Shown: positions 27,832-37,840, counted from the stretch's first letter. The stretch is DNA of 64,000 nucleotides from Cyanobacterium sp. HL-69 (GCA_002813895.1 CP024912.1:1922001-1986000); one strand, 5' to 3'. Program-made: numbers and translations. The notes: generated by a model from the sequence alone, not told the origin.

Positions 27832-28899
27832 TTAACCGTTGATTACAGGAGCAGAAACTGCTTCAGCAGAGGCTAAGTCTAAGGGGAAGTTGTGAGCATT
27901 ACGTTCGTGCATTACTTCGATACCGATGTTGGCACGGTTTAATACGTCTGCCCAAGTTCCAATGACGTGACCTTGGCTATCTAAGATAGACTGGTTGAAG
28001 TTGAAACCATTTAAGTTGAATGCCATGGTGGATACACCCATTGCGGTGAACCAAATACCAATTACAGGCCATGCACCTAAGAGGAAGTGTAACGCGCGGC
28101 TGTTGTTGAAGGATGCATATTGGAAGATTAAACGACCAAAGTATCCGTGAGCAGCTACGATGTTGTAGGTTTCTTCTTCTTGACCGAATTTATAACCGTA
28201 GTTTAAAGACTCGGTTTCGGTGGTTTCACGTACCAAAGAAGAGGTTACGAGAGAACCGTGCATTGCGGAGAATAAAGATCCACCAAATACACCAGCTACA
28301 CCTAACATGTGGAAGGGGTGCATTAAGATGTTATGCTCTGCTTGGAACACGAACATGAAGTTGAAGGTTCCAGAGATTCCCAAAGGCATACCATCAGAGA
28401 AAGATCCTTGACCGATAGGGTATACTAAGAATACTGCAGTGGCAGCAGATACAGGTGCAGAGTATGCAACACATATCCAAGGACGCATTCCTAGACGGTA
28501 GGATAGTTCCCACTGACGACCCATGTAACAGAAGATTCCGATTAAGAAATGGAATACTACTAATTGGTAAGGGCCACCATTGTACAACCACTCATCTAAA
28601 GATGCTGCTTCCCAAATAGGGTAGAAGTGTAGACCGATAGCGTTGGAGCTAGGTACTACTGCACCAGAGATGATGTTGTTTCCGTATAATAAAGAACCTG
28701 CTACAGGCTCACGGATTCCGTCGATGTCCACAGGGGGAGCAGCTACGAAAGCGATTAGGAAACAAGTGGTTGCAGTTAGTAAACAAGGGATCATTAACAC
28801 ACCGAACCAACCTACATAGAGGCGGTTATTGGTAGAGGTGATCCACTGACAAAACTGCTCCCATGCGGAAGACTGTTGTTGTTGTAAAGTGGTAGTCAT
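27832..28899 (-). CDS. psbA: Photosystem II D1 protein
   Basis: Reaction-centre D1 protein with five membrane helices. It resembles Synechocystis PsbA2 throughout. Q130 is present ([11 protein letters not shown]), the type usual in standard-light forms. The Mn-cluster ligand region [12 protein letters not shown] is intact and marks the processing site after LDLA. The protein is 355 residues rather than 360: one residue shorter at the N-terminus, and with a 12-residue removable tail instead of the usual 16. A strong promoter is visible upstream and a terminator hairpin downstream. The start codon has no obvious Shine-Dalgarno match. Confidence 0.98.
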   Translation of the reverse strand: MTTTLQQQQSSAWEQFCQWITSTNNRLYVGWFGVLMIPCLLTATTCFLIAFVAAPPVDIDGIREPVAGSLLYGNNIISGAVVPSSNAIGLHFYPIWEAASLDEWLYNGGPYQLVVFHFLIGIFCYMGRQWELSYRLGMRPWICVAYSAPVSAATAVFLVYPIGQGSFSDGMPLGISGTFNFMFVFQAEHNILMHPFHMLGVAGVFGGSLFSAMHGSLVTSSLVRETTETESLNYGYKFGQEEETYNIVAAHGYFGRLIFQYASFNNSRALHFLLGAWPVIGIWFTAMGVSTMAFNLNGFNFNQSILDSQGHVIGTWADVLNRANIGIEVMHERNAHNFPLDLASAEAVSAPVING

Positions 28900-29215
28900 G
28901 TTTATTATGATTGCGTTATGAATTTTTCTAGGTACTTTGTGAAGTTGTTTGCCTCACATTTATATATTAACGAATATGTAAAGTTTTGTCAAGGACTTTT
29001 CTGAAAAAAAAAGTTAAACTATTGTTACTTATCGTTACATTTGCTTACTAAGAAGTAACCTTAAGTCTTTGTAAGGAAGTGGTTGTGGAGATTATGTATA
29101 TATTCTCACCCAGAGAAAAAAAGGAAATAGATATGTAAAGAAGATTAGAAAAAGACTATCCCGTGAAAAGCCAATGTGTAATAAGATATTGATCATCACC
29201 ATGACACACTAAGCT
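28900..29215. other. Divergent intergenic region between psbA and dxr
   Basis: The psbA half carries the promoter at 28964-28992. The rest contains a small inverted repeat CCTTA/TAAGG (29058-29075) and no gene. I see no clear dxr promoter. Confidence 0.5.
28964..28992 (-). promoter_or_regulatory. psbA promoter
   Basis: On the minus strand a perfect TTGACA (28992-28987) is followed after exactly 17 bases by TAATAT (28969-28964). The transcript would start about 55-60 bases before the psbA ATG. The match to the sigma-70 type consensus is the best in the window and fits a highly expressed gene. Confidence 0.85.
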
Positions 29216-30385
29216 ATGAAATCAATTTCTATATTAGGATCAACAGGATCTATCGGTACTCAAACCTTAGATATTGTTAGGGAAAATCCTCAACAGTTTC
29301 GGGTAATTGGATTGGCAGCTGGTAGTAATTTAACTCTCCTTGCCCAACAAATTAAGGAATTTAGACCAGAAATTGTTGCTATTCGAAATGAGGATAATTT
29401 ATCTTCCTTAAAAGAATTGTTAAGCAATCTTGATTATCAGCCGATACTATTGGGGGGGAGTGATGGTATCTGTGAGGTGGCAAGGTATGGAAGTGCGCAA
29501 AGTGTGGTCACGGGTATTGTGGGGTGTGCTGGACTGTTGCCCACCATCGCAGCTATCAAGGCTGGAAAAGATATTGCCCTTGCGAATAAGGAAACGTTGA
29601 TTGCTGGGGGACCTGTGGTGTTACCCCTGATTGAAGAGTACGGGGTGAAGTTGTTTCCTGCGGATTCGGAACATTCCGCAATTTTTCAATGTTTGCAGGG
29701 AGTACCTGACAAGGGTTTAAAAAAGATTATCTTAACGGCTTCTGGGGGTTCTTTTCGTGATTTGCCAGTGGAAAAGTTGGCTTCAGTAACGGTTAAGGAT
29801 GCGCTTAAACATCCTAATTGGTCTATGGGTCAAAAAATTACTATTGATTCTGCGACTCTTATGAATAAAGGGTTAGAGGTGATTGAGGCTCATTATCTTT
29901 TTGGTCTGGACTATGACGACATTGATATTGTCATTCATCCTCAAAGTATTATTCATTCGATGATTGAGTTACAGGATACGTCGGTTTTAGCTCAGTTGGG
30001 ATGGGCTGATATGCGTTTACCTTTACTTTATGCGCTTTCTTATCCCGATCGCCTTTATACTAATTGGGAGTCTTTGGACTTAGTAAAAGTAGGTAGTCTT
30101 ACTTTCCGTGAACCTGATCATCACAAATATCCTTGTATGCAATTGGCTTACTCCGCTGGTAGGGCGGGGGGTTGTTTACCTGCGGTATTAAATGCGGCTA
30201 ATGAACAGGCGGTGGCTCTTTTCCTCGAAGAAAAAATTGCTTTCCTTGATATTCCACGTTTGATTGAGACTGTGTGCGATCGCTTTTCGCCCCAGAATAA
30301 AGCTCAACCTTCCCTAGATGATATAATTGAAGCGGATCAATGGGCAAGAAGAGAAGTGTTACAATCTCTCACAGTGTTAGCTTAA
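29216..30385 (+). CDS. dxr: 1-deoxy-D-xylulose 5-phosphate reductoisomerase
   Basis: Second enzyme of the MEP isoprenoid pathway, supplying carotenoid and chlorophyll side chains. The NADPH loop is [17 protein letters not shown] at residue 4. The metal and substrate site shows [12 protein letters not shown] near residue 122 and [14 protein letters not shown] near residue 146. The C-terminal segment [14 protein letters not shown] and [10 protein letters not shown] are typical. The 389-residue length is normal. The next gene begins 18 bases after the stop. Confidence 0.97.
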   Translation: MKSISILGSTGSIGTQTLDIVRENPQQFRVIGLAAGSNLTLLAQQIKEFRPEIVAIRNEDNLSSLKELLSNLDYQPILLGGSDGICEVARYGSAQSVVTGIVGCAGLLPTIAAIKAGKDIALANKETLIAGGPVVLPLIEEYGVKLFPADSEHSAIFQCLQGVPDKGLKKIILTASGGSFRDLPVEKLASVTVKDALKHPNWSMGQKITIDSATLMNKGLEVIEAHYLFGLDYDDIDIVIHPQSIIHSMIELQDTSVLAQLGWADMRLPLLYALSYPDRLYTNWESLDLVKVGSLTFREPDHHKYPCMQLAYSAGRAGGCLPAVLNAANEQAVALFLEEKIAFLDIPRLIETVCDRFSPQNKAQPSLDDIIEADQWARREVLQSLTVLA

Positions 30386-30403
30386 AACGAGAAACGATAA
30401 ATT

Positions 30404-31276
30404 ATGGTATGGAATTTCGAGCCAAAAATATTATTACAGGGTATCAACGAACCCGAAGCCTTATCCTACGTCAAAGCCACCCAGTGGAAAAATACTAATC
30501 AGTTAGTGGGAGTGCCATCAGACTATATTGGCGATTCATACCATGATATACCCCTATTTGACCTTGTCAGCGAAGCTGTAGAGCATCTTGGGGGTATCAA
30601 CACCAGTATTATTTTCAATCATCCCTTCCTTGTGTTAGATGCCGCCCTCGAAGCCATAGACGCTGGTATCAAGCAAATTATTATCAACGCTGGAGGAATT
30701 CCTCCCCTTGACTTATTCAAGTTAAAACAAAAAGCCCAACAAAAACAAGTACAACTTTTAGGCACTAATGGGGCAGGAATATTAATAACCGATAAAGCCA
30801 GTTATGGAGTCCTCAATCCTCAACTATATTTCCCTGGCAACATTGGAATTATTAACTATGGAGATAGTAAAATAAGTTTTGAATTAGCTTTGCTATACCA
30901 AGAAAATAATCAAGGAGTATCTACAGTAATAAACTTAGGAAACTGCACTTTTCAAGAGGTTGATTGGGAGATGTTACTTGCAATCTTTCATGATGATCAA
31001 GATACCGAGAAAATTATTATCAATATCAATAATATCCTTTCTATCAATTACGAAAAACTCGCCCATAGTATTCTGAATTATCAAGAAAAACCTGTTTTTC
31101 TATATAACCTAGATTCTCATGATCTTAATGCTATTATGAGCGGACCTCAACCGAGAATTATTACTGATCAAATCCCTTTACATCTTAATCAGGTTCAATC
31201 ACCCCAAGAAATTATTAATTATTGGCAGGAATTGGGTTTAAAAGTTATTTCTAACCCCCTCGATATTTTTTCATAA
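30404..31276 (+). CDS. SucD-like CoA-binding protein lacking the phospho-histidine
   Basis: A 290-residue protein resembling the alpha subunit of succinyl-CoA synthetase over most of its length: an N-terminal CoA-binding Rossmann part (ILLQGINEPEALSYV, VEHLGGINTSIIFNHPFLVLDAALEAIDAGIKQIIIN) and LLGTNGAGILITDKASYGVLNP. In true SucD the C-terminal part has a GHAGA motif with the phosphorylated His. Here that region reads LDSHDLNAIMSGPQP and the His motif is gone. Catalysis as a CoA ligase is therefore unlikely. It lies 18 bases after dxr and is probably co-transcribed. Confidence 0.7.
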   Translation: MVWNFEPKILLQGINEPEALSYVKATQWKNTNQLVGVPSDYIGDSYHDIPLFDLVSEAVEHLGGINTSIIFNHPFLVLDAALEAIDAGIKQIIINAGGIPPLDLFKLKQKAQQKQVQLLGTNGAGILITDKASYGVLNPQLYFPGNIGIINYGDSKISFELALLYQENNQGVSTVINLGNCTFQEVDWEMLLAIFHDDQDTEKIIININNILSINYEKLAHSILNYQEKPVFLYNLDSHDLNAIMSGPQPRIITDQIPLHLNQVQSPQEIINYWQELGLKVISNPLDIFS

Positions 31277-31319
31277 AGTCGTCAACTTTAATTTGAAACA
31301 AATATTACAAAATTTGTAG

Positions 31320-31336
31320 GGTGGGCATTGCCCACC
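31320..31336. repeat. Dispersed palindrome GGTGGGC-N3-GCCCACC, copy 2
   Basis: Same seven-base stem as at 2930 and 52855, here with loop ATT. It lies between the convergent ends of the SucD-like and beta-helix genes. Confidence 0.6.
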
Positions 31337-31362
31337 ATGGGCTAACTAAGTTTTTTTAAAAA

Positions 31363-33162
31363 TTAAATAAAGAAAGAGAAAAATGCCTGACCAATACCAT
31401 TATTCGTATTAACAGGAACGATAGTATTAGCAGTTTCTAGGGAAGGAGCAATATTTTCTGGTTCAACATTATCTGCCCCAAACTCAAAACTACCAATGTC
31501 CACATTACCATTAACAATACGGGTTAATCCTCTTTGATCCCTTAATATTTCTTCAAAGATGGACACTTGCTCAATGGAAGTGTTATTTCCTGTATTAATA
31601 GCTGGACTACCTTCCAATAAAGGGTAAAAACCTGCTCCATCAAAAGTACCCAAAAGAGGATCAACAGGATTATTGATACCCCCTGCGATGTTGCCATTAA
31701 CTCCATTAACAATTAAGCCGTTACCGTTGCCCACAAGGTTAGAGCTACTATTTACGCTGAAGAATCCTTCAATATCGGGACTGCCTGTATTTCTGGCAAC
31801 AATACTATTTCTGATTAGAATCCCCTCTAAGTCACCGTTAGACAAAATACCAGAACCTAATTCGGCATCATTATCAACGATGGTAGAATTGACTATTATT
31901 ACTTCTCCCGGGCCACCTTCATTTACTAGATCAATTAAGATTCCACCGCCCCCAGCAAAAGCATCATTGTTAGGATTAGTCGGATTTACGGCTTTGAAAC
32001 CTGCGAGTAAGGCTCTGTTTTGGGCAATGGTAGTATTGAGAATTGTAAGGCTTCCTCCGCTGTGCCAGATGCCACCACCCCCTTCTACTTGGTCAACGTA
32101 AAAGGTTCTAACATTGGCATCGTTACCAATAATGGCACTATTATTAATGGTCATCGCCCCATTATTAAAAATACCTCCTCCATTAACTTCTGATTGGTTA
32201 TTTCTGATGATGGAGTTGTTAATTTGTACTGTGCCGAGGAGATTGGCGATCGCACCGCCGTTCACATTTGCAGGGGAAGATTCACCATCCCAACCAGCGG
32301 TATTTTCTTGGAGAATGCTATTATTAACGGTCAGTTCGCCATTTTGCAAAACCCGAATCGCTCCACCAAGGAAAGAATCAGGATCTAAACTTTGTTCAAT
32401 GGGGCCTCCCTCCGCAAAAGTTCCTTGGGTTAAACCCCCTTGAAGGGTGACGTTCTCTAAGATCAGATTACCCCCTTCTTTGATGTCAAAAATGCGATCG
32501 CCCAAAGCACTAGCATCAATAATTGTATTACTAGGATCTTCCCCCACAATGGTTACACGGGTATTAATATCTAAATCACCAGTTCTGAGGACTGTATTAT
32601 CAAATAATCCTAAAACACTATCAGGGGCTGCTTCCTCCTCACCATTACCATTATCACCATTATCAGTATCATCCTGATTTTCTCCACCATTATCACCGCC
32701 GCCATTTTCTCCCTCATCGACAGTTTCTTCTTGTTCTTCCTCCTGCCCGTCATCTCCTTCTACTCCTTCTGTCTCTGCGGGAGTACCAACTTGCTCTTGG
32801 AAACGAAAATCTTCTCTACCCTCAATGGTCAAATTATAAGTTCCTGCTGCCAGTTGAATGATATATTGTCTAGCAGGATCTCTATGGGCAATAATGATTG
32901 CATCTCGCAAAGACAAGCCATTACTGGCATTACCATCATTTTGATCTTCAAATACATCTACCACTAGGGTAATGGGTTCTAATGCCGTCTCCCCATTATT
33001 CATCTCATTAAGAATAATGGAATTATTATTTACAAACTCACTAAATCCCTCATCATCAAAGGAATCACCTAAGCCCTCCACCATACCGTTATTCGCCCCA
33101 AAAGAACTGACGATACGATCAAATTCAGCTACCCTCGCACCAAAATCAATACGCTCTAACAT
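31363..33162 (-). CDS. Parallel beta-helix surface protein (choice-of-anchor Q type)
   Basis: A 599-residue protein dominated by Asn/Ile-rich repeats such as NNSIIRNNQSEVNGGGIFN and NNSAIIGN, typical of right-handed parallel beta-helices. The end, DQRGLTRIVNGNVDIGSFEFGAD, matches the choice-of-anchor Q ending of exported bacterial proteins. Around residues 120-180 is a very acidic low-complexity linker rich in E, D, G and N. There is no N-terminal signal peptide, so export by a leaderless route is possible. Ligand unknown. It neighbours two DUF4214 proteins on the same strand. Confidence 0.75.
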   Translation of the reverse strand: MLERIDFGARVAEFDRIVSSFGANNGMVEGLGDSFDDEGFSEFVNNNSIILNEMNNGETALEPITLVVDVFEDQNDGNASNGLSLRDAIIIAHRDPARQYIIQLAAGTYNLTIEGREDFRFQEQVGTPAETEGVEGDDGQEEEQEETVDEGENGGGDNGGENQDDTDNGDNGNGEEEAAPDSVLGLFDNTVLRTGDLDINTRVTIVGEDPSNTIIDASALGDRIFDIKEGGNLILENVTLQGGLTQGTFAEGGPIEQSLDPDSFLGGAIRVLQNGELTVNNSILQENTAGWDGESSPANVNGGAIANLLGTVQINNSIIRNNQSEVNGGGIFNNGAMTINNSAIIGNDANVRTFYVDQVEGGGGIWHSGGSLTILNTTIAQNRALLAGFKAVNPTNPNNDAFAGGGGILIDLVNEGGPGEVIIVNSTIVDNDAELGSGILSNGDLEGILIRNSIVARNTGSPDIEGFFSVNSSSNLVGNGNGLIVNGVNGNIAGGINNPVDPLLGTFDGAGFYPLLEGSPAINTGNNTSIEQVSIFEEILRDQRGLTRIVNGNVDIGSFEFGADNVEPENIAPSLETANTIVPVNTNNGIGQAFFSFFI

Positions 33163-33311
33163 ATGATTTATCCCCTATTTATTATATTGATTGATTTATC
33201 TCATGATACCCTTTCTTCTCTATGGAGACTAACAAACATAGAATAAAAAAGCCTCATCTTTTGTATCGAAACGATGGGCAATTTAGTTTTAATTAAGACC
33301 TAAATTGACAT

Positions 33312-33337
33312 AAAAAAACCCCCCGATGTCGGAGGGT
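33312..33337 (-). terminator. Terminator of the first DUF4214 gene
   Basis: Read on the minus strand, ACCCTCCGA and TCGGGGGGT form a nine-base stem with one G-T pair around two loop bases, followed by seven T. It lies 25 bases after the stop of the gene ending at 33363. Confidence 0.88.
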
Positions 33338-33362
33338 AATAAAAAGATGTTTCGCAAATAAA

Positions 33363-34835
33363 TTATGCTAAACCAGCTAAGAATACATTAACTTGAGCTT
33401 GAGAAGCAACGCTTCCGCCAATAGGTTCTAAGAAACCACGACCAGCTTCAGTGGTGTAGTTATCTAGGAAAGAAGAATTAGAACCTAAACCAGTGGTAAC
33501 TAAATCAGCAGATGCAATTTTGTTATTGAGAGTAACTCGGTCAGTACCAGTAGCACCCAAAGCAATTTCGATGGCAGCGGTACTAGCGCTTACGCTACCT
33601 GAGTTGATTTGTTCAGTCCAAAAGTTTCTTCCTGCGGTGTCAGCAGTTCTGTTGAAGGTTTGCTGATAAATTTCCTCTACAACACCTAGGGTAGTGAAGT
33701 TGGCAAAGATGCTATTTGCTTCAGTAGAAGTACCAAAATCAGTGGTGAAGTTGTTGTAGAAGTCAAGAGCTGCACCAGTTAGTACATCTCCACTGTTAGG
33801 GGTGTAACTGAAATTTTGAGCTGCAATAGCATCTTCCCAGAAATCTAAACCAGAGGGATCCGCAGGTCTTCCATAGTATGCAACGTAAAGAAGCTGAGCG
33901 TTATCAGAATTCAAGGTTAAAGGACCACCAAACTCAGGATCTGCCAAAGAAGGTTGTCTAGAGTCAGTGAACTCACGTAAAGCGATGTTTAAACCTTCAC
34001 CATCAATGCCTAAATCATAGGATTTAATAGTAGGTATATTGTTAGCATCATTTTGATTAGCCGTAGAATCAATTACTTGAAGTACAAAACCATCATCTAA
34101 ATCAAGATTTCCAAAGTTTGCGTTGGTTATTTGAATAGCGTTCAATCCACTGGTAATTAGTTCTCCAGTTGTTGCATTGAACAATCTTAAGTTAGCTCCA
34201 TTGGCGGTAAGGTCTAAATTTTCACCAGTATCCAATGCTCCAGACAAATCTAAGCGATACTGATCAACTAAAAGAGTGTCTAAAGGATTAAGAACATTGC
34301 TAGTTTTGAAACTATCAGTTGGTGTGAAAGAACCAACAATGTTTACAGAGTCAGTACCAGTGCCATTACTAACTGGGGATAATCCTGTATTAAATTGATT
34401 AACACTGGCAATTATTCCATTCCCTGGAACAGCTGCAGGTGAAACAGTTAAACTATATTGATAGTTACTTGCATCAAAGTCAAATGCACCAGGATTTAAA
34501 GCAATAGGTCCTGCAGGAAAAGCCGTAAACTTGACTCTATAGGTTTCCTCTGCATCAAATGCTGTAGCAGTGTTGAAAACTAAACCACCGTTGCTTCCAG
34601 CATTTCCAGTCGAACCAGTAACAAATTCACCAGTTTTAGCATTAAAAATAGTGATGTTTGCACTACTTAAAGCACTAGGAACAGAAGCGGCAAAGGTAAA
34701 GTTCAAGTTAGTTATGTCTTCATCACCTACGGTGAATTCAAACTCATCGAAAACGCTAGTAGATGTAGGTGCAAGTCCTGGATTATAGAAAAAATCGTTA
34801 CTGTTGAAAACTCCAGTAAAGTTAAATGTACTCAT
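33363..34835 (-). CDS. DUF4214-domain surface-type protein (paralog 1)
   Basis: A 490-residue protein. The N-terminal 300 residues form beta-sandwich-like repeats (VFNSNDFFYNPGLAPTS; VGSFTPTDSFKTSNVL), each with DEFEF or DQYRL elements as in pre-peptidase-type domains. Near residue 320 the DUF4214 domain begins with LLYVAYYGRPADPSGLDFWED, and its second unit is YQQTFNRTADTAGRNFW. There is no signal peptide or membrane segment. Acidic composition and few cysteines suit export. Its paralog lies 663 bases upstream. A consensus-like promoter and a strong terminator frame it. Confidence 0.82.
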   Translation of the reverse strand: MSTFNFTGVFNSNDFFYNPGLAPTSTSVFDEFEFTVGDEDITNLNFTFAASVPSALSSANITIFNAKTGEFVTGSTGNAGSNGGLVFNTATAFDAEETYRVKFTAFPAGPIALNPGAFDFDASNYQYSLTVSPAAVPGNGIIASVNQFNTGLSPVSNGTGTDSVNIVGSFTPTDSFKTSNVLNPLDTLLVDQYRLDLSGALDTGENLDLTANGANLRLFNATTGELITSGLNAIQITNANFGNLDLDDGFVLQVIDSTANQNDANNIPTIKSYDLGIDGEGLNIALREFTDSRQPSLADPEFGGPLTLNSDNAQLLYVAYYGRPADPSGLDFWEDAIAAQNFSYTPNSGDVLTGAALDFYNNFTTDFGTSTEANSIFANFTTLGVVEEIYQQTFNRTADTAGRNFWTEQINSGSVSASTAAIEIALGATGTDRVTLNNKIASADLVTTGLGSNSSFLDNYTTEAGRGFLEPIGGSVASQAQVNVFLAGLA

Positions 34836-34898
34836 ATTTTTTTATCCTGAAAGAAGGTGATGTTTTTGTATTTTTGGTCAATAAAATTATTCTGATTA

Positions 34899-34928
34899 AT
34901 ACTACCATAGCATTTTAAAACTTGTCAA
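34899..34928 (-). promoter_or_regulatory. Promoter of the first DUF4214 gene
   Basis: On the minus strand TTGACA (34928-34923) is followed after 18 bases by TAGTAT (34904-34899). The leader to the ATG would be about 55 bases and includes an AGAAGG-type purine stretch near the ATAAAAAA leading to the start. Confidence 0.65.
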
Positions 34929-35307
34929 TATTTCCTCAGAATGGAGTTAAAACTTATTATAATGCCCTAAATTAAAATATTTAATCTAATTTAGAAGTAC
35001 ATTTTATCTTCATATCTTGACTTTTTTATGAGTAAGATAGAAAGGCTTTTTATTACTTTATTTTTAAGTATTTTAGTTTAACTCCTCACACACTCTTATA
35101 TAAAGAGATGTTCTATTACGATTAAGATTATAGCGATAATAACGGAAAATGAAACACTTTTTCCAAAAAAATCTACTTTTTTGATTTTTACGATTATTCC
35201 CTACATTAAAAAGAAGTGGATCCCTATCCGTAAAAGTAAAATCGTAAAGCTAAAGTCTAATCCCCTACAACAAGACGTTAAAGACCGAGGTTTCGTTCCC
35301 TTCGATC

Positions 35308-35337
35308 TCCCTAAATCCCCCTTATTAAGGGGACTTG
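35308..35337. repeat. CCCTAAATCCCCC-type hairpin repeat, second copy
   Basis: CCCTAAATCCCCCTTA is followed by TTAAGGGGACTT, forming a perfect stem AATCCCC-like arm. It resembles the repeat at 10755. Such elements are common between cyanobacterial genes. Confidence 0.6.
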
Positions 35338-35427
35338 CCATATTTAGTTCTCTTGTGAGCGTAAAATACAGTTTAAGGAATAAATCAAAACTTTTACCCC
35401 TTCATTATTTTAAAAGCCTTATCTTAC

Positions 35428-35456
35428 TCCCCCCCTATCAAGGGGGGCAGGGGGGA
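35428..35456. repeat. G/C-run hairpin (CCCCCC-TATCAA-GGGGGG)
   Basis: Six or seven C, a six-base loop, six G, then a further CAGGGGGG. On the minus strand it follows the end of the second DUF4214 gene, so it might stop transcription, although no T-run follows. Confidence 0.55.
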
Positions 35457-35498
35457 TCTCTAACGCTGAAACTTGAGTAAGGGGCAAGGGAGATCCGA

Positions 35499-37124
35499 TT
35501 ACACCACAGGAAGACTATTAATAGAAGTATTAACCTGTCCTTGGGTAGCTACCGATAAACCAACAGAATCAAGGAAATTACGCCCCACTGTGACCGCATC
35601 AGCACCACTATAACGAGAAGTAACCCCCTGATTTACCAAGCTATTAGTAAATAGGTTTGAACTATCGATCTTGTTTTGTATGATAGTTAAATCTCCACTG
35701 GTGGCACCCAAAGCAATTTCCAAAGCTGCGGCTGGTAAAGAAACATCCCCATTATTAATGGCATTGAGCCAGAAATTTAACCCCTCAGAATCCGCAGGAC
35801 GATTAAAGTTTTGTTGGTAAATTTGGTTAATACGAGCAACGGTATTTAAACCACCAAACAACTGCCCCGACTCCGTGGAGTTACCAAAATCATTAACAAA
35901 TTGATTGTAAGCATTTCTGGCAGACTCAGAAAAATTGGCTAAAACATCGCCACTACGGGGAGAATAACTAATACCACTGTTACCCAATACATTAGACCAA
36001 AAAGTACGTCCTGAAGGATCAGCTGGCCTGCCATAATAGGCTACATAGGCAATTTCTGCGTTACTGCTATCAAGGGTAAGAAAATTTTCTCCTCCCCCAG
36101 CGCTAGGAGTCCTTTCTTCCAAAGAAAGATTACGTCCAGAGGAAAAAACATTGACATTGTAAGCAAGGGTACGACTGGGATTAACATTACCAATTTCTGC
36201 GCCTCCCTCCACTTCAAAACCGGCTACTTTTAACCGTAAATCATCCCCATTAGTAATCAGAGTGTTAACTGTCGCCGCAGGGATAGTAATAAGGGTACTA
36301 TCATTATCAGCAACAAAATCATTACCGAAGCCAAAAGCAGTATAAGCAGTCTGCCCCAAAATCTCTCCAGTACTATCATTTAGTATGGCGATATAAGGAC
36401 CACTGTTATTGTTCCCTAGGGCATTTCCTCCAACACCAGTAATAGTAACAACCACATCGGAGGCACTACCCGGATTATCAAAAGAAAAACGATATTCATC
36501 AGCAAAACCCACTCGACCATTACCGATTCCAGCAATGTCTCCAGCTTCGCCATCGGTAAAACCAACTATTTTTTCATTACCAGCATTACTACTTTGTCTT
36601 GCCACAAAAAGAGTGTCAGTAATTTCCAAAATTTTGGTAGTACCAACACTATTTAATCCAGAGGAAATAGTAGTAAAGTCACTATTTTTGGCTTGAAAAG
36701 TTTGAAACTGTGGTACTCCAACTTGAGGTAAGGTCGCTTGGAGGGTATAGTTAGGGGTAGGAGTAAACCCAAATAGATTAGGTAAAGCCCCTGCCGCACC
36801 CCGTCCAACTACCTGTAAGCGATAGTTGGTTCCTCCATTTAGAGGTGTACCACTGATGGTAGCATTGCCCCCCGCAGAAGTGACAGAGCTAACCACTTGA
36901 TTAGTGTTAGTGTTCACCAAGATTAACTTAAAGTCCGCGGAGTTGGTTAAGCTCGGAGATGAAACCGTTAGGGTAGGACTTGCGTTACCTGTTAAGCTGA
37001 ACTCAAATTCATCCACAGGGCGCCCGCTAGGACGACGAAAATTGACAAAGTCAGAGAATCGGTTAAAGCTACGAAGGAAATCCGTAGAGCTAAAACTTCC
37101 TTGTAAAATTACATTTTGTGTCAT
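35499..37124 (-). CDS. DUF4214-domain surface-type protein (paralog 2)
   Basis: Same architecture as the gene at 33363: beta-sandwich N-terminal part (VILQGSFSSTDFLRSFNRFSDF, FRRPSGRPVDEFEFSL) and a C-terminal DUF4214 part (IAYVAYYGRPADPSGRTFW; YQQNFNRPADSEGLNFW; ALEIALGATSGDLTI). I choose the ATG at 37122-37124 (MTQNVILQG), because the longer frame begins at GTG and the shorter form aligns with paralog 1. There is no signal peptide. The middle of the protein is more diverged than the DUF4214 end. Confidence 0.82.
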   Translation of the reverse strand: MTQNVILQGSFSSTDFLRSFNRFSDFVNFRRPSGRPVDEFEFSLTGNASPTLTVSSPSLTNSADFKLILVNTNTNQVVSSVTSAGGNATISGTPLNGGTNYRLQVVGRGAAGALPNLFGFTPTPNYTLQATLPQVGVPQFQTFQAKNSDFTTISSGLNSVGTTKILEITDTLFVARQSSNAGNEKIVGFTDGEAGDIAGIGNGRVGFADEYRFSFDNPGSASDVVVTITGVGGNALGNNNSGPYIAILNDSTGEILGQTAYTAFGFGNDFVADNDSTLITIPAATVNTLITNGDDLRLKVAGFEVEGGAEIGNVNPSRTLAYNVNVFSSGRNLSLEERTPSAGGGENFLTLDSSNAEIAYVAYYGRPADPSGRTFWSNVLGNSGISYSPRSGDVLANFSESARNAYNQFVNDFGNSTESGQLFGGLNTVARINQIYQQNFNRPADSEGLNFWLNAINNGDVSLPAAALEIALGATSGDLTIIQNKIDSSNLFTNSLVNQGVTSRYSGADAVTVGRNFLDSVGLSVATQGQVNTSINSLPVV

Positions 37125-37247
37125 TTTTTTATGTATAGTGTTTTCTGTCACTGACGAAATTTTAAAGTTTCCGTTCCAAATAAAATTAATTCTTAATAAA
37201 ACTTTTTAATGTGGCTTTCTTGGTTGTGATAAAAGGGATTTAGTGCG

Positions 37248-37637
37248 TTATGCCAAAGTTTTTGGACAATAACCTAAACCTTGAGAAAACTGTAGGCGAA
37301 ATGCTTCTATTTCGGCGGTGTTGGGAATACCATGGGAAACGATCGCCACTTGATAATCAACCATTACTTTCACAGGGGTTTCTCCCATATCTAGGCTACA
37401 AAATACCAAGTTCATTTTGACTTTGGGATGATAAATATATCCTATTTCTTCAAGAAAAGCCCTCAAATTGCCGTATTGCAATTGAGTTAAAAAGTAGGGT
37501 GCCTTGAGACGAATTACCCAACCATTAATCTGATTCACCACAGTTAATTCTGATTCCTTAAATAAAGGCGTTTTTATCAAAAAGTTAATTAGCCTAATTA
37601 CTAAACTAGCGTTATCAATAAAATAGACATATTCCAT
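37248..37637 (-). CDS. Hypothetical protein, about 129 residues
   Basis: I place the start at the ATG 37635-37637 because a GAGGGGAAAACC ribosome site precedes it; a longer frame reaches 37718. The product begins MEYVYFIDNASLVIRLINFL and contains YFLTQLQYGNLRAFLEEIGY and VKMNLVFCSLDMGETPVKVM. It looks like a compact alpha/beta protein without export signals. I do not recognise the family, although the sequence looks conserved rather than random. Confidence 0.6.
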   Translation of the reverse strand: MEYVYFIDNASLVIRLINFLIKTPLFKESELTVVNQINGWVIRLKAPYFLTQLQYGNLRAFLEEIGYIYHPKVKMNLVFCSLDMGETPVKVMVDYQVAIVSHGIPNTAEIEAFRLQFSQGLGYCPKTLA

Positions 37638-37840
37638 GGTTTTCCCCTCAATTCCCTTTGTCTTTATCTTTTCTTTATATTCCCAGATCAAGGTTCCTTT
37701 ACATAAGGGGTAAACCACCCTTTATCGGCAATAATGTATGGGGAATATTACCCAATTGAGATTCTCGTTTAAAGCCGATTTGATGCTTACAAAAAAAAAT
37801 CCCCCCCAAAAGGAGAGGAAACAAAAGAACGAAATTAGCA

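Larger units (their letters stand above)
34836..35498. other. Repeat-bearing intergenic region between the DUF4214 genes
   Basis: It holds the promoter at 34899-34928 and two G/C-rich hairpins at 35308-35337 and 35428-35456. The remainder is AT-rich. An open plus-strand frame (35181-35480) is mostly made of the repeats and is not supported as a gene. Confidence 0.6.

Noticed and set aside
31363-33162. Long open frames on the plus strand opposite the beta-helix gene
   Set aside because: They are antisense to a repeat-rich gene and have no family signature; such shadows arise from the codon bias of Asn/Gly-rich repeats.
35181-35480. Open frame on the plus strand in the DUF4214 spacer
   Set aside because: Much of it is G/C-run repeat sequence (35308-35337, 35428-35456), and it begins without a ribosome site; no protein family is recognisable.
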